Shown here: one piece after another, positions 22,142-31,415 of the stretch
How the letters are laid out: each line of letters starts with the position of its first letter
Position numbering within the stretch: the first letter of the stretch is position 1
IMG/VR virus record: IMGVR_UViG_3300034156_000034
Coordinates: 1-42,937 of that record
Source: a virus
Reading direction: 5' to 3' (one strand)
DNA length: 42,937 bases
The notes under the pieces: model-generated
What the model was told of the DNA's origin: nothing
What the model saw: the letters and a program-made list of their open reading frames with translations, nothing else
Database searches by the model: none
Translations under genes and position numbers: made by a program

Positions 22142-25100
22142 TGGGCTGGGCTGCACTTGTTGTAACACTCGCGGCTTTCGCGTACTCGTGGTATCAACTG
22201 CACAACCTGCCTACGCAGGCAGGCCAGCAAATCAAGAATGTAACGGGACCCACCGCTGAAGAGGGTATCGCGATCCCTGTTCTGTTCGGCTCACGCGTGA
22301 TCCAGTCGCCTAATACAACCTGGTACGGTAAGCAGGCGTCAGCGCGCAAGGATGACGGCTCTATTGACTACTGGATCGGATTGCAACTTGCGCTCTGTCA
22401 CGGCAAGCTGGACGAAATTACACAGGCGTATGTAGCCGAGTCCGATACTGAGTTGATGGCTCGGCCGGTAACTGAAGATAAGGTTGTGTGGTTGAGCGCG
22501 CGGGGTAGCGGGACCGGACGACTGAATGCTACGGCTGTACCTGAGGTAGATCTCGGCCAGGTCATGCTGCGCATGGGTGCCGTCAACATAGCGGGCACAG
22601 TCAGCGCAGGATCTAGCGGTAGCTTCGCCAATAGGTGCATGGGCATCCTAGACGGGCATGCTCCGAGCTATTACGGCGTCGCTATGGTCGAAGGCACCAA
22701 GGAATTGTACGTAGGCACATCGCCTCAAATTCCAGGACAGTCGTTTCTGTGCAAGCGTATCCACACAAGGCACGGCGGCGCTGTTGCACAGTGGTACGAC
22801 GCGAAGTCTGAAATCAGACTGGGCTACTCCATTGATGACCTATGGAAGTACAAGCTATTGGACGCAGGAGTTGCAACAGACTACTCGGGAGCAAGCTACG
22901 ACGATTCTGCATGGCTCGAAGGACCGGGCGGTGTTGGTAGCGAGAACGAAGGCGTCCACGCCTGGCAGCATGTAGGCGCGACAAGTCCTGTGGACTACCC
23001 CATTCCTCCCGTAAGAACTCAGCTCACAGAAGCCGACTACCCGGGGTTGATCATCAACAGCGGCGTTACAATTCGCCAAGTGAAGCGTGGGATCATACTG
23101 TGGCTGCGTAGAGACATCGGCAGATTACCTGCACAGGATCTAGGCGTGCGTTGCTGGCACGATGACTCTGGTAAGCTGTGGTTCAATGGTACGGAAATCG
23201 CATTGAAGCCTGAAGAGACAAGCTCAGATCCGAATGTTGTCGCTAAGCTGCACTTCACGTCCACAGCAGTAATACCTGCGGCGTTGGTCAATCCGAATGG
23301 GCCGAACGTCATCGCATTCAAAGTAGTAGACAGCTTCGATCAAGCTACCGGAAAGCGCATTGGCACGAATCAGTGCATCTATGCCGGTGTTCAGGTCGGG
23401 CTTGACGTGTTTAATCCGCGCAAGACTGTCGACATGAATCCCGTGCACATCATTCGCGAAGCGCTCACTTGTCCTATTGTTGGTGCGGGCGAGCCAGACA
23501 GCTCTATCGGAGCGTCGTTTGCAGCATGCGCTGATAAGTGCTTCATTGAAAACTTGGGGCTGTCTCTTATTTGGGACGAGCCCACCAACTACAAAGACTT
23601 CATTGCAGACATTCTGCGCTACATAAGCGGCGTGTACTATGTGGATATGCTGACAGGCAAGTATGAAATGAAGTTGCTTCGTGAAGACTACGTAGAAGCC
23701 GATCTACTTTTACTCGACGGCACGAACACAACCACGATCGCAGACATCGAGAATCAAGCGATCGGCCAGTTAGTCAACACGATCACAGCAACATACTCTG
23801 TTTCGCCGCGCGGTAAGAATGGAAGCGTGACTGTACGCGAGCAAGGGCTCATAGACGCGCAAGGTGGGATAGTTGATCAGCGTGTCGACTACCCGGCAGT
23901 ATCCACGTCCTACGTTGCCGGCAGGCTTGCCTTGCGTGATCTGCGTGTCTTGTCCTGCCCGCTGCTTGGCTGCACTGTGGGCGCCAATCGCGAGGCGATG
24001 TATCTTCGCCCTGGCGACGCGTTCAAGCTCAACCGGCCCGACGTCGGTATTGAAAACGCTATCATGCGCGTTTCTGAGATCGACTTCGGCGACGGTATCA
24101 AGAACGAGATCACAATCAAGTGCATGGAAGACGTCTTTTACCTTCCGGATCTGCCCACGGTCGCGAGCAATCCGCCACTGTCGCTTCCGCCCCCTAATGT
24201 AAAAGCGGACATTGTGACTGACGATTATCAGACAGCGCACGTGACCGACGCGCGCAATAAAGGCTGGGTCGAAACTGCTTTCCACGGTGCAGCCTTTAGT
24301 GAAGGCGACGTATTCGCTGGCTTCACTGAGATCGCCCCCGGCGTAATGGAACGCAATTTCACGGGACCCTTAACTGCGGATATGTTTGACGGCGTGAATC
24401 CTTACACAGGTGTTGCTGGAAGTGGCACAGGCTCCGGAGAAATGTGGATGTTCGGGCGGGTTGTGCTTGCCTTCGAGCCGAATGCAGGCGCGATCACTGG
24501 CCGCGCCTTGCAGGGTCCCTACGTTGTGGACGATCTCGGCGGGCACTGGGTAGATTACGGCTTACCTACGCAAGCATTTGTTGCGACGAAGGCGCGCATA
24601 CACAGACATCCTGCCTTTGCACAGAGCGCCGCCTTCGCGGCGCAGATGATCTTCAAGGCGCGCAACGGCACTGCGTACTCGGCATACTTTCTGCAATTGC
24701 AGACCGCGAACGTTGTGCTTGGCATGACTGAGCAAACATGGGAGTACGTCAACGCCATGTTCGTGGACACCACTGAGCTACTTACGGTAGATCAGCTTGC
24801 TACGCGGCCTGCGAATCAAGATGGCATGCTTGTGCTCTCAGCTACTGCGACAAACAGTGCACAGGACTTCGCAGCACACTTCCAGTCGATGGCGCTCAAT
24901 ACACGCGAGATCCCTGCAGGACCCTGGACGATTACGCCGTCAATGGCGAACGTAACAGGCGCTGACGTCGGCTCGACTACTTCGCTCGGTATGAAGTTCA
25001 CGATTATCGGCGCGCATCCACGCGCACTGTTCGAAGTGCTTCACCCCGCGACGGCGCCGACGGGCGTTTACGAAATGGTGGCGCCTATCGTGTACCAGGC

Positions 25101-25560
25101 GCCTGCAATTCCGCTTGAAGTTGGTGACGAGCTTGTGGTTACGCCGACGATTCACACGACGTCTGCGACAGCGGCGACTTTGACAATTGAGTACAACGCC
25201 GCAAACGCAATCCGCATTCAGATACCGCGCGGAAAGCCGATCACAACTGTCGCCGACATTGATGAAGACTGGTTTGACGTGACTGTGGTCGACGGCGTGA
25301 TCCCTGCTTTCGGCTCACACCGCAAGCTGCGCGTGCACGGCACAGGACCACTTGTCGGCATTGTTGCGGATGGCCTGCGTGCATGTCAGCTTACTGTGCT
25401 ATTCGCAGATGCGATGCAAATTACAGTTAACGGATCGCCTTCGTCGGGCGCACCTATTGAGAATGCAGAGGCGACAAACGTAGGCGCCGACGTCAAGGCT
25501 ATCCTAATGCTGTATTTGTTCACTGACTCAGGCACTTCAACTTTTTGGAGGATCTCATGA
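22141..25560 (+). CDS. Tail tip / host-specificity protein (J-like)
   Basis: An 1139-residue central tip protein. The N-terminus has a hydrophobic segment (WAALVVTLAAFAYSW) and then GPTAEEGIAIPVLFGSRVIQ with TTWYG, the classic start of J-like tip proteins. Residues about 590-680 (SYVAGRLALRDLRVLSCPLL; later MRVSEIDFGDGIKNEITIKC) match the Phage-tail_3 region. The C-terminal third is beta-rich and probably forms receptor-facing domains. ATG 22141 overlaps the previous stop by one base, and the stop overlaps the fibre start (ATGA). Confidence 0.75.
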   Translation: MGWAALVVTLAAFAYSWYQLHNLPTQAGQQIKNVTGPTAEEGIAIPVLFGSRVIQSPNTTWYGKQASARKDDGSIDYWIGLQLALCHGKLDEITQAYVAESDTELMARPVTEDKVVWLSARGSGTGRLNATAVPEVDLGQVMLRMGAVNIAGTVSAGSSGSFANRCMGILDGHAPSYYGVAMVEGTKELYVGTSPQIPGQSFLCKRIHTRHGGAVAQWYDAKSEIRLGYSIDDLWKYKLLDAGVATDYSGASYDDSAWLEGPGGVGSENEGVHAWQHVGATSPVDYPIPPVRTQLTEADYPGLIINSGVTIRQVKRGIILWLRRDIGRLPAQDLGVRCWHDDSGKLWFNGTEIALKPEETSSDPNVVAKLHFTSTAVIPAALVNPNGPNVIAFKVVDSFDQATGKRIGTNQCIYAGVQVGLDVFNPRKTVDMNPVHIIREALTCPIVGAGEPDSSIGASFAACADKCFIENLGLSLIWDEPTNYKDFIADILRYISGVYYVDMLTGKYEMKLLREDYVEADLLLLDGTNTTTIADIENQAIGQLVNTITATYSVSPRGKNGSVTVREQGLIDAQGGIVDQRVDYPAVSTSYVAGRLALRDLRVLSCPLLGCTVGANREAMYLRPGDAFKLNRPDVGIENAIMRVSEIDFGDGIKNEITIKCMEDVFYLPDLPTVASNPPLSLPPPNVKADIVTDDYQTAHVTDARNKGWVETAFHGAAFSEGDVFAGFTEIAPGVMERNFTGPLTADMFDGVNPYTGVAGSGTGSGEMWMFGRVVLAFEPNAGAITGRALQGPYVVDDLGGHWVDYGLPTQAFVATKARIHRHPAFAQSAAFAAQMIFKARNGTAYSAYFLQLQTANVVLGMTEQTWEYVNAMFVDTTELLTVDQLATRPANQDGMLVLSATATNSAQDFAAHFQSMALNTREIPAGPWTITPSMANVTGADVGSTTSLGMKFTIIGAHPRALFEVLHPATAPTGVYEMVAPIVYQAPAIPLEVGDELVVTPTIHTTSATAATLTIEYNAANAIRIQIPRGKPITTVADIDEDWFDVTVVDGVIPAFGSHRKLRVHGTGPLVGIVADGLRACQLTVLFADAMQITVNGSPSSGAPIENAEATNVGADVKAILMLYLFTDSGTSTFWRIS

Positions 25561-28358
25561 TGCGCGTCGTTTTACGTGTTGCCGCTGTTCTGTTCGGCAT
25601 CGCATTTGCTGGCGTGTTGTTGCCTGCGCAAGGCTCGGCAGCCACGGTCACGCCGGCTGTGGACGAGACGACGATCAGCGCGCAGAAGCCGGCGCTTGGC
25701 TACCCATCTAAGAAGCTTCTGCATTCACAGCAGCAGCCCATTACCGAGGTGTTGCCCGACGGGCAGACGATCACCTATCGAGGGGGGGACACGGTCACGC
25801 GGGCGTCGCGAGACAACGGGCCGCTCCCTGTAACCCTCAAGGGTGGCCTGACCGCCTCGTGGACCGGCACCGTCACCGGCAGTGGAACGATGACGGGAAC
25901 CCAGACCACGACTACCACGCCAACGGCCACGGTCACCGACACAAACACGACGACCAACACGCTGACCGACACCCTCACCCAGACGACTACAACCACGCCG
26001 ACGGTCACCAACACCGCGACGGACACGGAGACGCTCACACGAACAATCACGGTGACGGCCACCGCAACTACAACTCAGTCGGGGTCATCTACCAGCACCA
26101 GCTACGGTACGTGGTCCAACATCACGACAGCAACTGCAAATAACAGAGGCGTAGCAGTCAATCCGACCAACGGCGATGTTTTTGCTGCTGTCTTGGGTGG
26201 TGAGGTCCAAAAGCTCGCAGGCGGTACAGGAACGTGGTCGAACATCACGACAGCAACTGCAAATAGCGTAGGAGTTGCTGTCAACTCGGCCAACGGCGAT
26301 GTGCTCTACGCGTCGATCAGTGGCTACGTTCAAAAGCTAGCCGGTGGCACTGGTACATGGTCCAACATCACGACGGCAACTGCGCTCAATTGGGGTGTTG
26401 CCGTCAACTCGACCAACGGTGATGTGTTTAAGTCCGTGTATGGCTATGGTGTGGACAAGCTCTCAGGGGGGTCTTGGGAACGCGTAGCAACAGACACGCT
26501 TTCATCTGTTGGCGTAGCGGTCAACTCGGCCAACGGCGATGTGCTCTACGCGTCGATCAGTGGCTACGTTCAAAAGCTAGCCGGTGGCACTGGTACATGG
26601 TCCAACATTACGACAGCAACTGCAAATAACAGAGGAGTTGCCGTCAACTCGGCCAACGGTGACGTGTTTGTAGGCGTGTCAGGAGGCTACGTTCAAAAGC
26701 TAGCCGGTGGCACTGGTACATGGTCCAACATCACGACGGCAACTGCAGATAACAGAGGAGTTGCCGTCAACTCGGCCAACGGTGACGTGTTTGTAGGCGT
26801 GTCAGGAGGCTACGTTCAAAAGCTGTCAGTTGTCACCACCACGAGCACCTCGACAAACACATCTACTTCGACGGCGACAGCGTCTCATACCGAAACTGAG
26901 ACGTACACGGCAACGTCTACCAGCACGTACACAGCCACGGTCACTCAGTCAGCAACCAGCACCTATACCAGCAGCCACACCGCAACCTCTACCAGCACTA
27001 GCACGCGAACCGTAACTAGCACCGCGTCCGCAACGAGCACGTACACCTACGGCTCGGCTTCCACGCACACTGATGTGCAGACGGGAACCTCGGTCGACGT
27101 TAGAGACGCCCCGACTATTGGCATGCCGGAGCTGATTGTCTGCGGCGCAGGCGGGCTAATCTGGCAAACGACGGCGACAAATACAGGCACAGCAACAGGC
27201 ACGCACACAGTTACCGCAGTTTGCGCTTCTACCTCTGTTGGTCCGACGGTGAAAGCAAAGAACACTTTCACGATAGACGGTGTATACGCAGACATGACTT
27301 GTGGTGAGTTCAGTGATCCATTGGGTGCAATAGGTTGTACGCTAGGCGGAACACAGCCCGCGTGGCAAACTGCTTTTATTCAGCATGACGGCATAAGTAC
27401 GCGCTTCGGGTCACGTGCTGTCCAGCAAACAAGTCTTGTAGCAGGAGACAATGGTGGGACTGCAATAGCTGCCGGCATTAGCGTAGGCAGTATGCTATTT
27501 ACGTCAGACGTTCCGTTTTCCGGTCCCAACTTGACTGCCGCAGGGCACGCCAGCGAAGACTTGACGGCCACAACACCGCTGTCTTCATCAGGTGGTGACT
27601 ACGCTTTTGCGTACAGGACAGGCACCAACACCACTACAAACACTGCAACAGGCACAAGCACTAGTTGTCCGCTCAATCGCGCCTGCACAATGGTTCGCAC
27701 GTCAACCACTACGGCAACGGCGACGGTGACCAACTCAGTAAACGGGCATGCAATAAGCATCAACCCCATACTGAACTACACCGACGTCGGAGCGCCCGCA
27801 ATTGCAGACATTACGGGCGATACAGGCCGCGTTGCTATTTTCAGCAATACCCACTCTGTTGGATCTGGCCCTTACTATTCCGACACGCCAGGAAGCTCGG
27901 CGTACGCACTACCTCGCACAAGCAGCGACGGCTATTTGTCATCAAACTGGATTCGCGGCAGCTCGACTACATTCAAGGTACAAGCGAATGCTAGCGACAT
28001 GACCACAGACACGGCCAACAATTGGCTTGACGTCGCGTATGACGGCGCTACCGTGCGAGCTGGAGCTAGCATTGCACTCGACGGGTCAGTGTCGGGGATG
28101 ATGTCAAACGGTGTGGGAACGCTGTCTTGCTACATCCGTGTAGTGGTTGACGGTGCTAGGATTGAACCGCAGAGCGATAGTAGTCCAATGCACGGTAACG
28201 ACACGCAATATAGAGCAATGAGCGTAACAACGTACGGCCTTGTTACAGGGCTAGCTGCCGGAAGTCACACGTTTGCGCTACAAGCTACCGCCAACGGTGG
28301 TAACACGTGCACGGTTCCCGCCCATCGGGGAATGCTCAAGGCGACAATCGTCCAATGA
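25557..28358 (+). CDS. Exported Thr-rich fibre with tandem propeller-like blades
   Basis: A 933-residue protein. Two adjacent ATGs (25557 and 25560) follow GGAGG. Residues 1-29 look like a signal peptide ending GSAA. A first Thr-rich stalk spans about 100-180 (TTTTTPTATVTDTNTTTNTL and similar). Six tandem blades of about 41 residues follow (185-428), each with TWSNITTAT, GVAVNSANGDV and YVQKL, resembling a six-bladed beta-propeller. A second Thr/Ser-rich stalk spans about 430-510. The C-terminal part is beta-rich with Cys pairs and ends in a lectin-like sandwich (GLAAGSHTFALQATANGG). Position suggests a receptor-binding fibre, but a signal peptide is not expected on a virion protein; a secreted adhesin or decoy is the alternative. 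Confidence 0.65.
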   Translation: MMRVVLRVAAVLFGIAFAGVLLPAQGSAATVTPAVDETTISAQKPALGYPSKKLLHSQQQPITEVLPDGQTITYRGGDTVTRASRDNGPLPVTLKGGLTASWTGTVTGSGTMTGTQTTTTTPTATVTDTNTTTNTLTDTLTQTTTTTPTVTNTATDTETLTRTITVTATATTTQSGSSTSTSYGTWSNITTATANNRGVAVNPTNGDVFAAVLGGEVQKLAGGTGTWSNITTATANSVGVAVNSANGDVLYASISGYVQKLAGGTGTWSNITTATALNWGVAVNSTNGDVFKSVYGYGVDKLSGGSWERVATDTLSSVGVAVNSANGDVLYASISGYVQKLAGGTGTWSNITTATANNRGVAVNSANGDVFVGVSGGYVQKLAGGTGTWSNITTATADNRGVAVNSANGDVFVGVSGGYVQKLSVVTTTSTSTNTSTSTATASHTETETYTATSTSTYTATVTQSATSTYTSSHTATSTSTSTRTVTSTASATSTYTYGSASTHTDVQTGTSVDVRDAPTIGMPELIVCGAGGLIWQTTATNTGTATGTHTVTAVCASTSVGPTVKAKNTFTIDGVYADMTCGEFSDPLGAIGCTLGGTQPAWQTAFIQHDGISTRFGSRAVQQTSLVAGDNGGTAIAAGISVGSMLFTSDVPFSGPNLTAAGHASEDLTATTPLSSSGGDYAFAYRTGTNTTTNTATGTSTSCPLNRACTMVRTSTTTATATVTNSVNGHAISINPILNYTDVGAPAIADITGDTGRVAIFSNTHSVGSGPYYSDTPGSSAYALPRTSSDGYLSSNWIRGSSTTFKVQANASDMTTDTANNWLDVAYDGATVRAGASIALDGSVSGMMSNGVGTLSCYIRVVVDGARIEPQSDSSPMHGNDTQYRAMSVTTYGLVTGLAAGSHTFALQATANGGNTCTVPAHRGMLKATIVQ
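26109..26840 (+). repeat. Six tandem 117-123-bp coding repeats
   Basis: Units start at about 26109, 26232, 26355, 26472, 26595 and 26718. Bases 26280-26368 and 26520-26608 are identical over 89 bp, and units 5 and 6 are identical over more than 70 bp. DNA-level identity, not only protein similarity, indicates recent duplication or gene conversion. Confidence 0.9.
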
Positions 28359-28363
28359 CCATT

Positions 28364-28657
28364 CTACTGCAGGCACGGGACGCCGCCGGCGGGATAGCTC
28401 GCGGCGCCTTGTCCTGTGCTTCTGGCAGCGCCGGCCTGGCACGACGGAATGCCTTCGATGCACGGAACGCCCACGCAGATGACCACGTCACCGCATCCCC
28501 AGCACGTCTGCCACTCCGACGTTGCTTCGTAAAAGACGCAGCAGACGCTAGGATCAGAGCCCACGGCAGCGGGCAAAGCGTCGGGCGCGGGTACTTTAAG
28601 CCCCTCGCCGCAGCCGATACCAAGCAAAGCAAGCATTGTCAAGAAAAATCGTTTCAT
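28364..28657 (-). CDS. Cys-rich lipoprotein-like protein on the opposite strand
   Basis: A 97-residue protein read against its neighbours, ending 5 bases from the fibre stop. ATG 28657 has a perfect AGGAGG 7-8 bases upstream. The N-terminus MKRFFLTMLALLGIGC is a lipoprotein-type signal with Cys at 16; the lipobox (GIGC) is imperfect. The mature part has eight or more cysteines (CCVF, CWGCGD, CVGVPC and others), suggesting disulfides in the periplasm. An isolated exported lipoprotein between a fibre gene and membrane-protein genes fits a superinfection-exclusion or host-altering accessory gene; that role is inference. Confidence 0.6.
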   Translation of the reverse strand: MKRFFLTMLALLGIGCGEGLKVPAPDALPAAVGSDPSVCCVFYEATSEWQTCWGCGDVVICVGVPCIEGIPSCQAGAARSTGQGAASYPAGGVPCLQ

Positions 28658-28717
28658 GGTGAAGCCTCCTGACTTAGCAGAGTACCACATTTTGCAAGCT
28701 GTAAAGGAACAAAAAGT

Positions 28718-29257
28718 ATGGAAGCAGCACTAAAAGCACTCAGCGGTTCCGGCGCAACAGGCGCTGTACTGGCCGTCGCGTTCGCCCTGCTGGCGGGGGT
28801 TGGCGGTATCCTCGGCTGGGCACTCAAGCGCTTCGTCGACGCTGCCATTGAACAGCAAAAGGCAGCAATCAAGCAGCAAGACGCAGCACTCCGGCACCAA
28901 GAGAAGTTCGGTGACTTCATAGAGGCGCTCACGAAGAGTTTGAACGCGATCGGGGTCAACTGCATGGCCTGCCGGTCGGACTCGGTGTCATCGCTGCGCG
29001 ACGTGGAAGCTACGGTGAAATCCGAAGTGGCGCACGTCGTGTGGGCATCGCATGACAAGGCGGCGCTTGAGACAGCCGCAGCCATCGGCCGCGCTGTAGA
29101 AACGCTGGAAGCATCCTTCACGGGCGCAGCCAATTCGATCCGAGCGAGCAACGCGCAGTTGCTAGTTGACGTGGAGAACAAGCGGTTACGCGCGCAAGTG
29201 GAAGATCTCAGCAGGCCCACCAACGTCACGCCAAATCCGTCGGGAGTAGTACGGTGA
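28718..29257 (+). CDS. Membrane-anchored coiled-coil protein
   Basis: A 179-residue protein, ATG 28718 with AAAGGAACA upstream. One transmembrane segment (about 14-36, GAVLAVAFALLAGVGGILGW) is followed by a Gln/Lys-rich coiled coil (FVDAAIEQQKAAIKQQDAAL), a CMAC pair near 87-90 and more helix to the end. The topology, inner-membrane anchor plus periplasmic coiled coil, resembles an i-spanin, and a small coupled gene follows, but no o-spanin signature is seen in it. A tail-associated or superinfection role is also possible. Confidence 0.55.
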   Translation: MEAALKALSGSGATGAVLAVAFALLAGVGGILGWALKRFVDAAIEQQKAAIKQQDAALRHQEKFGDFIEALTKSLNAIGVNCMACRSDSVSSLRDVEATVKSEVAHVVWASHDKAALETAAAIGRAVETLEASFTGAANSIRASNAQLLVDVENKRLRAQVEDLSRPTNVTPNPSGVVR

Positions 29258-29439
29258 GCGAAGAGGGGATCGGGGTTATTCTGGCGAAGCTCGAAGCGAT
29301 GGAGCGAGAACACGCCGCAGATATGGAAGCCATCGGCGTGCGCATAAACCTGCTCACCGAAACGCACCGCAAGTGCGCTGCGCACTGTTGGGTCGGCAAT
29401 CAAGACCAGATCCGCGAGGCGCTGCTCAAGGGCCGCTAG
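29254..29439 (+). CDS. Small coiled-coil protein
   Basis: A 61-residue soluble protein from GTG 29254 in a GTGA overlap, with GGGAG upstream. It forms one helical stretch (ILAKLEAMEREHAADMEAIG) followed by CAAHCWVG. It is coupled to the preceding membrane coiled-coil protein and probably interacts with it. Its end overlaps the end of the convergent DNA polymerase gene by 4 bases; the two transcription blocks meet here without an obvious bidirectional terminator. Confidence 0.55.
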   Translation: MSEEGIGVILAKLEAMEREHAADMEAIGVRINLLTETHRKCAAHCWVGNQDQIREALLKGR

Positions 29440-31415
29440 ACGTCGGTCAACTGCCCCCAATTCGGGCCGATTGCGCATTCGGACCGGATAGGCACGCGCA
29501 ACTTGATCTCTGTCTCCATTACGTGCTTTACGTAGTCGAAAGCATCGTTGCATGTTCCCGGATCGCTGAAGCCATACTCGTCATGCACAGTTAGTAGCGG
29601 CAGTCCTGTTACCGCGAAGACGCCTTCTTTGTGCAGCCGTACTAAGCACCGCTTGATCAACTCAGCCTCCAAGCCTTGTACGGCGTACACCAGCGCTCTG
29701 TACGTGTATGCGCGCACGATGTTGCCGTAAGCAAGCAAGGCTTCCTGGTAGGGCAGCGCCGGACGCGGCTTCTCGTTCTTTTTCCTGCGCGCAGGCTCCC
29801 ACAAATTGAATCTACACTTGCGGCCCACTACTGTCTCCACATAGCCAAGCTGTGCGGCTGACTCGCTGAAAGCTTTCAGTGTAGGCTTAGCAAAAGGCAC
29901 GCCTTTGTGGTATGCCTCTAGCAGCGGTTGAGCCTGCTTTGCTGTCATGGCGAGCACTTCTGCCAAGTGATCGCGGCCCATACCGAAAATAAATCCGAAA
30001 TTGATATTTTTGAGCGGTCCGCGCCACTGCTTGCGCAGAGCCTTTGTGGAGATGTCCCAGCCTGCGACGGGCGCCACAAGATCCAATGTCATACTGTGAT
30101 AGTCTGTTTTCGGATCGTTGTTGTAGCGCGCCCGTGCTTCGTCGCTACCAGGACCGACAGCATAGTGCACGAAGCCTCTGTATTGAATCTGACTCAGATC
30201 ATACTTGCGCCACCTATGGCCGTGATTGGACAAGAACAGGCTGCGTATCTTCGGCCCCCACTTCATATCGCGCAAAGGTATGTTCTGCAGGTTCGGATCA
30301 CTTGAGCTAAGTCGTCCGGTCTTTGCTCCATTCTCGTCGTTTCGCAGTGGGTGGAATGAGCAGTGTATGCGACCGTTCGTGCTTCCGTTCAATACGTAAC
30401 CTTCTACGAATGTAGTACGCAGCTTGTCCAGCTTGCGGATTTCGTTGATCGCGTCTGCTACTGGATTGTGACAAGCAGCAAGGAAGTCTTTATCAAAACT
30501 TGGCGCGCCCTTTGCTGTGCGCTCGTAACTGTAGCCGAATTTGTCGAAAGCCTTTGCAATTGAAGCCGCTGCGTTTACGTTGATCTCAAAGCCGACAATT
30601 GAGCGCAGCTTGGCTTGCTCTTCAATCGAAGCTGACAACAAGTCGGCGCGTACCTGTTCCGCGTGCGCAAGGTCGACGGCGACGCCAGCGAAGCGCATTC
30701 CCACAAGTAGCGGGATGAGCGCGCATTCCATGCGGAACAAGTCGAGCAAGCCTTCTGCCTGCAAGCGCTGCCATTGCTTGTCCAGCACTGCAAAGGGTAA
30801 GTCTACGTCGCCTTCCGCGTAGGGTCCGACAAGACGCGGAGGTGCGCGCCAGATGTTCGCGCGCTGATCTTCCCCGCCGCCGTACCAGGCGCGGCACCAA
30901 TCGTAAAGCTGCTGTGACGTCTTGCCGCGGCCGCAGTAGCGCTGGCCTAGGTCGCCAAGGTTCACTGTCGCGGCTTCGTCAAGCAGCGCCTCTGCAAATT
31001 CGACGTCGAATAGCTCGCCAGCGACGTGCACGCCTTCGTGGCGAAGCCACCCGGCATCGTAGATCAGGTTGGCGCCAAGCTTCGGTTGTGTCGGCCGCGA
31101 CAGCTCGGCAGCCGCCCACGCGAGCACGTGCGCGGGATTTAGGTTGTGTTCAGGCTCTACCGTGTGCCTCATCGGGTAGTAGGCGCGGAAGCCGTCGTCA
31201 GTGCCCACCGCAAGCCCGACGATGCGCCCCTTGCCGCGTGCCCAGCCTGGCCCATGATCCTGCAGTTCAGGATCATAGGTTTCAACGTCGATAGTCAGCG
31301 CGCGTGCGGGCGCAAGGTTCGGAAAGTCGCGGGGTGCCTTCCAGCCTGTTTCCGGAATCGGCGGCATAAGCCGCGTAACTGCAGGCAAGCTGTTTTGCCA
31401 GAAAAGACCGCTCAC
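29436..31415 (-). CDS. Family A DNA polymerase with 3'-5' exonuclease
   Basis: A 659-residue replicative polymerase of the Pol I/T7 type, GTG 31415. Exonuclease motifs are complete: DVET (43-46), NLIYD (D120) and YAEGD (199-203). Polymerase motifs: TGRLSSSDPNLQNIP (366-380), motif A DLSQIQYR (406-413), motif B R465-x3-K469-x3-F473-x3-F477-G, motif C VHDE (610-613). Two sites differ from E. coli Pol I: the steric-gate Glu710 is Gln411, and Tyr766 is Phe477. There is no 5'-nuclease domain. The gene is coupled (GTGA) to the zinc-knuckle gene upstream. With PrimPol and a probable clamp it forms a phage replisome. Confidence 0.9.
   Translation of the reverse strand: MSGLFWQNSLPAVTRLMPPIPETGWKAPRDFPNLAPARALTIDVETYDPELQDHGPGWARGKGRIVGLAVGTDDGFRAYYPMRHTVEPEHNLNPAHVLAWAAAELSRPTQPKLGANLIYDAGWLRHEGVHVAGELFDVEFAEALLDEAATVNLGDLGQRYCGRGKTSQQLYDWCRAWYGGGEDQRANIWRAPPRLVGPYAEGDVDLPFAVLDKQWQRLQAEGLLDLFRMECALIPLLVGMRFAGVAVDLAHAEQVRADLLSASIEEQAKLRSIVGFEINVNAAASIAKAFDKFGYSYERTAKGAPSFDKDFLAACHNPVADAINEIRKLDKLRTTFVEGYVLNGSTNGRIHCSFHPLRNDENGAKTGRLSSSDPNLQNIPLRDMKWGPKIRSLFLSNHGHRWRKYDLSQIQYRGFVHYAVGPGSDEARARYNNDPKTDYHSMTLDLVAPVAGWDISTKALRKQWRGPLKNINFGFIFGMGRDHLAEVLAMTAKQAQPLLEAYHKGVPFAKPTLKAFSESAAQLGYVETVVGRKCRFNLWEPARRKKNEKPRPALPYQEALLAYGNIVRAYTYRALVYAVQGLEAELIKRCLVRLHKEGVFAVTGLPLLTVHDEYGFSDPGTCNDAFDYVKHVMETEIKLRVPIRSECAIGPNWGQLTDV

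Noticed and set aside
26109-26840. 123-bp repeats as a CRISPR or non-coding satellite
   Set aside because: They keep the reading frame, encode regular 41-residue blades and have no spacers.
28654-29553. A 299-codon minus-strand open frame
   Set aside because: Antisense to the membrane coiled-coil gene, whose plus-strand reading has a good ribosome site, a membrane segment and a coupled partner.
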